Source: Wolbachia endosymbiont (group E) of Neria commutata (GTDB lineage Bacteria > Pseudomonadota > Alphaproteobacteria > Rickettsiales > Anaplasmataceae). From it: DNA of 64,000 bases. The position numbers were made by a program, and so were the translations under genes. The notes below the pieces were generated by a model. The model was not told the origin of the DNA, searched no databases, and was given only the letters and a program-made list of their open reading frames with translations. The stretch is taken from contig NZ_OZ034692.1 of NCBI RefSeq assembly GCF_964026735.1, positions 744,001-808,000 of the forward strand, given 5' to 3'. This document shows positions 57,592 through 64,000 of this stretch, piece by piece (position 1 is the stretch's first letter; each line of letters opens with the position of its first letter).

Positions 57592-58656
57592 CTAAAAATT
57601 AAAAATCAATCCAACTTCAACGTTGTGTGTAGCAACGCTATCTGCTATAGGTATAGGAATATTAAAGCAACGGTAACCAAGAGAGATTTTTAGTTCTGGA
57701 ATGAAAGAATAAGCAATACCAAGCTTTGCTTGGTAAGCAAACCAGGGTAAATTGATATTTACATTGTCCTTCAGTTCACTAGCAAATTTAAAATTCACTG
57801 GCCCTGCACCAATACTAACGTATGGAGTAAATGGTATATTTTTAATAGTAGGATTATAATATAAATTGGACATAATTGCCCACAAGCTTGCTTCTTTTGT
57901 GTCACTTGTGTTTATAATCTTCATGTTAGAATTTATAGCCTCAAACTCAATCTTCCCGTTACCACCAACATGATATCCTAAAGCTGCACTACCGAGCCAT
58001 TGAAAATCTATTGTGCTATCCTTGAAAGGGTTGATTTTGGTGTGCATTGCATTTATTTCACCATCTGCTCTATTCTCATATATAACTTTAACTGTATTTG
58101 CAATTTCTTTAGTTATTACATTCATACTACTTACAACTGCATTAGGATTGCTAGAGTGTGTTTTCCCTCCACTAACGCTAAAATAAAAATCACGTTTTTT
58201 CTCTTCTCCAGTTAATGCAAAATCTTGTAATGACTCAATTTCTGATGTTAATTCGTTTATTTTATTTGCTATATCTCTTTTTTTATATTTTAGCTCATTC
58301 ATTGTGTTTAATATTTCTCTTTTTTTATTTTCAAATTGTTTTTTTACAATCTGTTCATTACTAAGTGTTTTTGTAGAACGCTCAATTACCTTTTTAGAAT
58401 TTGTTATAGTTTTTGAATCAGCCAGTAATGTTTGGTTTACAGGTGTATTTTTTATGGGTTGATTCTCAGCCGCTACATTTACATAGGGTTGATCACCTGT
58501 TGTTTTTCTGCAAATTGTTTGCATTTTTTCAGTATGCTTACTGAATTTTTGTTTTTCTATAACAGGGATTTGTACTTCTAAAAGTTCATTAATGCTTATA
58601 TCAGCGACACAAAGGTGTGAAGATAGCACAATAGGTAATATAAATAATGCTTTCAT
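57592..58656 (-). CDS. Outer-membrane surface antigen (WSP/P44/Msp2 family) with coiled-coil insert
   Basis: The start at 58656 (MKALFILPIVLSSHLCVA, signal peptide) has AGGAAA in front; an in-frame upstream start would add ten residues. After the signal peptide comes about 125 residues of polar sequence with a predicted coiled coil (IANKINELTSEIESLQ near 135-150). Then the barrel: WLGSAALGYHVGGNGKIEFE, FTPYVSIGAGPVNFK, YQAKLGIAYSFIPELKISLG and the final VEVGLIFNF. The long N-terminal insertion is unlike the neighbour's and may reach outside or bridge the periplasm. Confidence 0.85.
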   Translation of the reverse strand: MKALFILPIVLSSHLCVADISINELLEVQIPVIEKQKFSKHTEKMQTICRKTTGDQPYVNVAAENQPIKNTPVNQTLLADSKTITNSKKVIERSTKTLSNEQIVKKQFENKKREILNTMNELKYKKRDIANKINELTSEIESLQDFALTGEEKKRDFYFSVSGGKTHSSNPNAVVSSMNVITKEIANTVKVIYENRADGEINAMHTKINPFKDSTIDFQWLGSAALGYHVGGNGKIEFEAINSNMKIINTSDTKEASLWAIMSNLYYNPTIKNIPFTPYVSIGAGPVNFKFASELKDNVNINLPWFAYQAKLGIAYSFIPELKISLGYRCFNIPIPIADSVATHNVEVGLIFNF

Positions 58657-58792
58657 ATTTTCCTGTAATGAATATTTATAAAACATACTTAATGCTATAT
58701 TATTAACATAATGTTAATTATTACATCTAGCATAGTTATTATGAAAGCAATATACAGTTGAATTAAAATCTTTAATCTTACTCCCTATACAT

Positions 58793-60748
58793 TCAGTGAA
58801 CTGAAAGCCTCCTTAATGGCAAAGCAGCTAGGAGTGAACCAAAAGCAATTAGAAAGGATCCAAGCCAGATTATGGGCATTCCAGGTTTATAGCGCACTTT
58901 AGTTGCGATTTTGTTCTTACTTTTATCAATTTCTCCAATTACAACGTAGATATCAGAAAATAAATTATGGTAAATGCTGCTTTCAACATTTTTCTGGCCT
59001 TCTACAAGGTAAAATCTGTATTCAGGCGTTGTTTTGCCTAATATTTTGTTACTCAGTAAATTCTTAATATCCATTGCTCCTCTTACCGCATGGAAATTTT
59101 TTTCTTTTATCAACTCAATATTTTGCAAAGTGATTTTAAATTTATTAACTATTATGCTATCCCCTATTTTTAGATAATTTTCCTTTTTTTCCTGCCAACC
59201 AACCAAGCAAGCTATGCCAAGCACTAGAATTGCCACTCCGGCATGTGCTATCATCATTGCATAGTAAGCTTTAGAAACTTTTCTTGCCAATAAAATTAAT
59301 TCACTAAAGGCTGTCTTAAATAAACGAATTCTCTTACTATACGCTTCTAAAATGAAGGCTAGCAATGCGATAGAAATGGTGATCGACAGTATAATCATCA
59401 GCTCCATGTGAAAAATAAAAGGTACAATGGCTGCAGCGCTACAGAATGAAAATCTATATTCACGAAATATTGGCATCAGGCTATTTCCCTGCCAACGACA
59501 ATATTGCCCCACTATGGTAAGCACTAAAATAGCAAGTGCTATAGGATTAAATAGAGCATTATAATACGGTGCTCCAACTGAAATTAACTCACCGGTAAAA
59601 TACTCAAGGAACATTGGATATAGAGTGCCAACAAAAACGACAAAAAAAGCTGTGATGAATAATAAATTGTTTATTAGCATCATTGTAAATCGTGAAAAAG
59701 TAGGAAAGCTTGGCTTTGGTATGTAATTAGGTCCATCTGGTGTTACACACTGGAATGACATCGAAGTAGAATTTTTTCTCGTATACATAACAAATACCAC
59801 TGAACTACAGCCTGTAACCACACCAAGTAGAGCTAGCATATATAGTCCATATCTTGGATCATCAGCAAACGTATGCACTGAAGTAAGCATTCCAGAGCGC
59901 ACTAGAAATGTTCCAGTTATGCTCAATATAAAAGTTGTCAGAGTTAGTAAAATAGCAAAATTCCTCAAAGTATTAAAATTTCGCACCACAAGTAACAAAT
60001 GTGTAAGCGCTACAGCAATTAGCCATGGTAATAAAGAAACATTTTCTACTGGGTCCCAAAACCAAAATCCACCCCAACCAAGTTCACGATATGCCCACCA
60101 ACTACCAAGACTGACACCTAAAGTAAGGATTGACCAAGAAATAAGTACCCAAGGTCTTACCATCTTTGCCCAAACATTTCCTTCAATTTTTGTAATTAAT
60201 CCAGCTATAGAGAGTGAAAAAGGAACGCTAAACCCAAGATACCCCAGATATAGTATTGGTGGATGAATTACTAGGCCTATATCTTGCAGTATTGGATTAA
60301 AACCAAGCCCGTCTGTTTCGATGATTGGCATTTTTGTGAACGGATTGGATTCAATTAAAGTGAACAATAAAAAACAAAAGCAAATTAAGCCTTGAGTGAT
60401 TAGAGAGATCTTCTTCAGTTTGTTACTATCATCAATAAAGATGTCTATTAATAATAAATACAATGTAAGCACCCAAACCCAAAGCAGCATTGAACCTTCT
60501 TTATTTCCCCAAACACCGCAAATTTTATAGATCAGAGGCTTTGTTGTATGTGAATGATAATATACATTTTCAAGTAAAAAATCGTTTGTAATGTGACAGT
60601 AAATTAAGATCGCTATTGCTGCAGATACACAAAAAAATATACCAGAAGTAATAAATCGGTAATAGATAGATGGTGTAAATAAATATATTAAAGATAGAAT
60701 ACAAGCTATGAGCAGCAATACATTCCCAAGATCAGACATAAGATTCAT
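58793..60748 (-). CDS. ccmF: Cytochrome c biogenesis protein CcmF
   Basis: CcmF takes haem from CcmE and, with CcmH, ligates it to apocytochrome c. The 651-residue multi-helix protein has the WWD domain ELGWGGFWFWDPVENVSLLP at about 210-230, conserved histidines in HPPILYLGYLG and SVHTFADDPRYG, and a C-terminal periplasmic part before the last helix. A short palindromic repeat lies in the loop around 59731-59766 (encoding SMSFQCVTPDG). The length is normal. A cytochrome c client is encoded at 53903-54430. Confidence 0.95.
   Translation of the reverse strand: MNLMSDLGNVLLLIACILSLIYLFTPSIYYRFITSGIFFCVSAAIAILIYCHITNDFLLENVYYHSHTTKPLIYKICGVWGNKEGSMLLWVWVLTLYLLLIDIFIDDSNKLKKISLITQGLICFCFLLFTLIESNPFTKMPIIETDGLGFNPILQDIGLVIHPPILYLGYLGFSVPFSLSIAGLITKIEGNVWAKMVRPWVLISWSILTLGVSLGSWWAYRELGWGGFWFWDPVENVSLLPWLIAVALTHLLLVVRNFNTLRNFAILLTLTTFILSITGTFLVRSGMLTSVHTFADDPRYGLYMLALLGVVTGCSSVVFVMYTRKNSTSMSFQCVTPDGPNYIPKPSFPTFSRFTMMLINNLLFITAFFVVFVGTLYPMFLEYFTGELISVGAPYYNALFNPIALAILVLTIVGQYCRWQGNSLMPIFREYRFSFCSAAAIVPFIFHMELMIILSITISIALLAFILEAYSKRIRLFKTAFSELILLARKVSKAYYAMMIAHAGVAILVLGIACLVGWQEKKENYLKIGDSIIVNKFKITLQNIELIKEKNFHAVRGAMDIKNLLSNKILGKTTPEYRFYLVEGQKNVESSIYHNLFSDIYVVIGEIDKSKNKIATKVRYKPGMPIIWLGSFLIAFGSLLAALPLRRLSVH
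59731..59766. repeat. Palindromic repeat inserted in frame in ccmF
   Basis: The coding strand reads GATGTCATTCCAGTGTGTAA and continues CACCAGATGG. It shares TGTCATTCCA with the murG copy and the CCAGTGTGTAACAC word with other repeat sites. It is read in a different frame here (SMSFQCVTPDG), in a loop between helices. Confidence 0.6.
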
Positions 60749-60860
60749 TTATTCGTCTAAATGTTAATGGCATTGTCCTAATAATTCCATTACTAAGTAA
60801 AAATTAAACATTAAACTTTTATACTTTTATTATATAACATCAATATTGTGAGGTAATATT

Positions 60861-62113
60861 ATGGGTACAACAAGTAGATTTTTTGGTATAAGCGATAAAG
60901 TAGAGCGATATGCTGCTGAAAAAATAAAAGCAACGATACAACACCCTAAGCCAACAGTCGAAGAAAATCTTTATACTGTTTTAGGATTTAAAAGTGGAGA
61001 AGATTTTGAGAGTAAGAGAAATAGGCTTGTTAGCAAAGAAATTTGGCAATTATTTGTCAACATATTTGAAAAAGAGATAGATTATACAGCAAATAAAGAA
61101 GTTGTAAAAAATATTATTTGTAACATCGCAAAGAGTCATCGTGGTAATGCCTTCATCAAAACTGAACACATCATATTAAATGGGAAACAAGGCAGTAAAG
61201 AGAGAAAGAAAGCAATTGAAAAGGCCATCGGTATTTTAAGGGAAATGTCCCAAGAAAAAGCGCTTGGAGAATTATCCATAATGAAGAAACAAGCTAAAGA
61301 TTTTTTACAAAGTGATTTTTATCAAGCTCAGAGCAAGCAGCTTGAAGGATTTGCTCCATCTGGTGCACAGCTCTTTGCGGAAACTTTTAAATATATAGAG
61401 TCACTAGAAAAATTATCTCAAGTTAAAAAGACGAATTAGTTGAGAATTTCCTATTAAATCGTACTAATCCATTAAATAAAAAATATTCTAGGTTACAGAG
61501 GGAAAATGCGATCAAAATACTATCAAGTGATGAACTGAGAAAAGTTTACAATTGGCATGTTGAAGCAGGGATAATACACCCAATAATGGTATCCTATAGA
61601 GAATGCAAAGATCTAGCCAAAAGAATGGATAACGCAAGATTAGAGAAAGATTTGGAAACAATAGATAAGTCTATAGTAAACGCAGTTAATGAGATAAAAA
61701 AACATAGAGAAGCAATTCATAACTGTAAAGATCTACAAAGTCCTTATATCAAGGAAAAAGAAGAACATCCATTGAGAGGCAACGCATGCCAAAAAATGAT
61801 TGATATATACCAAGGGAGAATTATAGAATATCAGAAAAAAATGTATCAAAGCCTCAACCCAATAAGCGAACTATTCGAAAGTATGCCACAAAAAATGAGC
61901 GACTTATCTGATGTGAAAAAGTTTCAGGAAATAATGGATGGTATACACACAGAATACAATACGCAACAAGCTGATGAAAAAATTGGCTTATCTTTAATTT
62001 GTTTATTGAACGCACGGCATAAACTCGCTTTTCAATTAGAGAAAATGAAAGATCCTTCAACAGAGTTCAGCCTTTTACGCATTAACACTGAAACTGAGAT
62101 AACTAGGTTATAG
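60861..62113 (+). pseudogene. Protein of unknown function, split by a one-base frameshift
   Basis: The first frame gives 192 residues (start MGTTSRFFGISDKVERYAAE, after GTGAGG) and stops at 61437-61439. The adjacent frame is open from about 61425 and reads KDELVENFLLNRTNPLNKKY, then straight into the second piece (YRECKDLAKRMDNARLEKDL...) to 62113. Adding one A to the run GTTAAAAAG at 61423-61428 joins them into a protein of about 417 residues. It is soluble, helical and charged, with coiled-coil character around residues 245-290. No known domain. Confidence 0.7.
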
Positions 62114-62120
62114 TGCTTAC

Positions 62121-62146
62121 GATTCCAGTGCTTGACGCTGGAATTT
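62121..62146. repeat. Palindromic repeat between genes
   Basis: GATTCCAGTGCTTGACGCTG then GAATTT: arms ATTCCAGTG and CGCTGGAAT pair with one wobble around a five-base loop. This is an intergenic member of the family found in addB, murG, gpmI and ccmF, placed eight bases after the stop of the preceding gene, where it might also act as a terminator. Confidence 0.65.
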
Positions 62147-62203
62147 TATGCAGCTATTCTAAGTTTTCTCCACTTAGCTAATTTGGCTTGAAGGGCTAGA
62201 TTG

Positions 62204-63052
62204 ATGAAAACTATTAGCGCTTTAATTCAAGAAGGGTCAAAACTATTATCATTGTGCAGAGTTGATTCGCCATACCTGGACTCTGAAATCATTATGCAAC
62301 ACGTACTTAGCGTGGAAAGGTCATTCATCATTATAAACCACGCTAATCAGGTACCAATAGACAAAGAATCTCTATTTTGGAATTTGATAAAAAAAAGAAC
62401 GGAAAGATATCCAATATCACAAATAATAGGCACTCGTGAATTCTGGAGTAGTAACTTTATAGTGAACCAGCACGTGCTAGATCCAAGGCCAGACAGTGAA
62501 ACACTAATCTCAACAGCACTAAAATATTATCAAAACAAAGAGCAAAAGCTAAAAATTGCTGATTTTGGTACAGGCACAGGTTGTTTATTAATATCCGTAC
62601 TGAATGAATATCAATATGCTGTTGGTATAGGTTTTGAAAAGAGTCTTGAGGCATATAGAGTTGCATGTCAGAATATAAAAAACCATAATTTACTCAGCAG
62701 AGCTGAAATACTTCCAAGTTCATGGACAGAATGCAGTGGCTTATTTGATCTTATAATTAGCAACCCTCCATATATCAAAACAAGTAAATTAAAAGATTTG
62801 CAAGCTGAAGTTCAAAAAGAACCGAGAATCGCTCTTGATGGTGGCATTGATGGTTTAAGTTGTTATTTAAGTATTTTTCCAATGTTGAGAAAATGCCTTA
62901 AAAAAAATGGATTTGCAATATTGGAGATAGGTGAAGATCAAAATGACATTGATAAAATAATATCCTCATACGGATTAGCTTTTCAGGAATACGTAAATGA
63001 CTTAGCAGGAATAAAGAGATGCATTGTCGTCAAGCAATACAAAGAACCATAA
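62204..63052 (+). CDS. prmC: Release-factor glutamine methyltransferase PrmC
   Basis: PrmC (HemK) methylates the Gln of the GGQ motif in release factors 1 and 2. The 282-residue product has an N-terminal helical part (with PISQIIGTREFWSSNFIV), the SAM motif IADFGTGTGCLLISVL (residues about 119-134) and the catalytic NPPY in DLIISNPPYIKTSKL. The end carries GLAFQEYVNDLAGIKRCIVV. ATG 62204 is preferred over the TTG just before it. Confidence 0.93.
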   Translation: MKTISALIQEGSKLLSLCRVDSPYLDSEIIMQHVLSVERSFIIINHANQVPIDKESLFWNLIKKRTERYPISQIIGTREFWSSNFIVNQHVLDPRPDSETLISTALKYYQNKEQKLKIADFGTGTGCLLISVLNEYQYAVGIGFEKSLEAYRVACQNIKNHNLLSRAEILPSSWTECSGLFDLIISNPPYIKTSKLKDLQAEVQKEPRIALDGGIDGLSCYLSIFPMLRKCLKKNGFAILEIGEDQNDIDKIISSYGLAFQEYVNDLAGIKRCIVVKQYKEP

Positions 63053-63224
63053 TAATTCAATTGCATGCAGCCCTTAAGGGCTACCCAACTACATGAATTG
63101 GCTATTCAAGAAATCTATTACTTTTATAACTATACCTATCAAATTTATTGCAGCAAAAAAATATTCTGCATTTCTCGAGTATAGTGCTATCATATTTAAT
63201 AACACGTTTTAAGTTAAGGGATTA

Positions 63225-64000
63225 ATGCTAGTTAATAATATAAGTTATTTTTATAATAATCAGGACGATTTTGCTTTAAGTAATATAAATATCCAAGTAA
63301 AAAAAGGAAGTGTTGCTTGTTTACTTGGACATTCTGGCTGTGGCAAATCAACGATTTTGAAATTAATCGCAGGAATAGAAAGCCCAAAATCTGGAACCAT
63401 TCTTATAAATGATAGATTGATTGCGAGTAATAAAACGTCAACTGCTATAGAAGATAGAAATATCGGATTGATTTTTCAGCATTCTGCGTTATTTCCTCAT
63501 AAAACAGTTGTGGAGAATATAGCTTTTGCCATCAAAAATTCTTCCAAGCTAGAAAAACGTCACATTGCACTAAAAATTTTGAAGCTTCTCGATATAGAAA
63601 AATATGAGAATATGTACCCCAATGTTTTGTCCGGTGGGCAGCAACAATTAGTTGCAATAGCAAGAGTAATGGCGCAAAACCCTGATACTGTGTTACTTGA
63701 TGAGCCGTTTTCTAATCTAGATATTATTTTAAAGCGCCGAGTCAGGCAGCATATATTGTCTCTTTTTAGACAAAAGAATATTCCTGTGCTCATGGTCACT
63801 CATGACCCGCAAGAAGCATTGGAAATCGCAGATTTTATTTATGTTATGAAAAATGGTAAAATTATTCAATCGGGAGTTTCTAGTGATATATATCATCGTC
63901 CCGAAGATGACACTCTAGCAAGTTTTTTTAGCGAACTCTCTTCCAATTTGCAATTAAAAGAGAAATTTTCCTTTAATGACACACTTATTGCAAGAAAATA
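63225..64000 (+). CDS. ABC transporter ATP-binding protein, ferric-iron type, truncated by the window
   Basis: Translation from ATG 63225 (preceded by AAGGG) stays open to the window end, 258 codons. It has Walker A in LLGHSGCGKSTILKLIAGIE, the Q-loop (LIFQHSALFPHKTVVENIAF), the signature NVLSGGQQQLVAIARVMAQN, Walker B and D-loop (VLLDEPFSNLD) and the switch His (MVTHDPQEALEIADFIYVM). The order and the EAL helix match FbpC/PotA-type importers, and FbpC-like iron import is the usual assignment in this group. The C-terminus and partner genes lie outside. Confidence 0.85.
   Translation, partial: MLVNNISYFYNNQDDFALSNINIQVKKGSVACLLGHSGCGKSTILKLIAGIESPKSGTILINDRLIASNKTSTAIEDRNIGLIFQHSALFPHKTVVENIAFAIKNSSKLEKRHIALKILKLLDIEKYENMYPNVLSGGQQQLVAIARVMAQNPDTVLLDEPFSNLDIILKRRVRQHILSLFRQKNIPVLMVTHDPQEALEIADFIYVMKNGKIIQSGVSSDIYHRPEDDTLASFFSELSSNLQLKEKFSFNDTLIARK

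Noticed and set aside
1..64000. A complete prophage, secretion system or defence island
   Set aside because: Only a radC stub, one transposase and scattered fragments were found; there are no structural phage, Vir or defence gene clusters in this window.

Overview
The window comes from an AT-rich alphaproteobacterial endosymbiont of the order Rickettsiales, and Wolbachia (Anaplasmataceae) fits best. The case rests on several things seen together: strongly A+T-biased intergenic DNA, many single-lesion pseudogenes, insertion-sequence remnants, a large ankyrin-repeat protein, two surface antigens of the WSP/P44/Msp2 type, three AGCS amino-acid carriers, a prophage-like radC stub, and short palindromic repeats that sit inside coding regions. 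No database search was possible, so the genus is an inference.

Layout. 1-3.6 kb: an AAA ATPase gene broken by one stop codon, then tilS and dnaJ, all on the minus strand. 3.6-5.9 kb: a decayed accessory patch with a radC stub, an IS4-family transposase and a hydrophobic-tailed protein remnant. 5.9-9 kb: an AddB-like nuclease and a small hydrophilic protein. 9.1-12.7 kb, plus strand: asd, a UbiH-family monooxygenase, rplY and pth. 12.7-21.1 kb, mostly minus: murG, lpdA, hisS, nfuA, mutL and purE, with a plus-strand charged protein, a membrane J-protein and a miniature IS derivative among them. 21.5-23.7 kb: an orphan HTH regulator and a large unknown membrane protein. 23.7-32.8 kb, minus: a pgpA-like gene, glyQ, glyS, uvrC, two tandem AGCS symporters and plsY. 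32.9-44.5 kb: a frameshifted membrane gene, bcp, argD, a sensor kinase, a third AGCS symporter, ubiD, a frameshifted unknown gene, gyrA and ogt. 44.5-53.1 kb, minus: a 1143-residue ankyrin protein, gpmI, tRNA-Asn, two tandem tenA genes and metK. 53.2-64 kb: a membrane protein, cytochrome c, an alpha/beta hydrolase, a second hydrolase-like gene split by a stop, two surface antigens, ccmF, a frameshifted unknown gene, prmC and the start of an ABC-transporter ATPase that runs off the window.

Functional themes. Asd and ArgD (which can act as the succinyl-diaminopimelate aminotransferase) lie in the diaminopimelate/lysine route, and MurG is the last lipid II enzyme, so the three fit retention of lipid II synthesis. 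Cytochrome c and CcmF belong to the cytochrome-c branch of respiration; UbiD and the UbiH-family enzyme serve ubiquinone; Lpd feeds the 2-oxoacid dehydrogenases. Three AGCS carriers suggest amino acids are imported. The two TenA proteins point to thiamine-pyrimidine salvage.

Most notable observations: a family of short palindromes inserted in frame in addB, murG and gpmI (same residue pattern) and in ccmF (another frame); a roughly 76-bp inverted repeat that bounds a mini-IS keeping only the start of a transposase; a PgpA-like protein that appears to have lost its acidic active-site residues; adjacent TenA paralogues; alanine at the GyrA quinolone position; and five genes each disabled by one stop or one frameshift. 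I found no CRISPR array, rRNA gene, complete prophage or recognisable new defence system.
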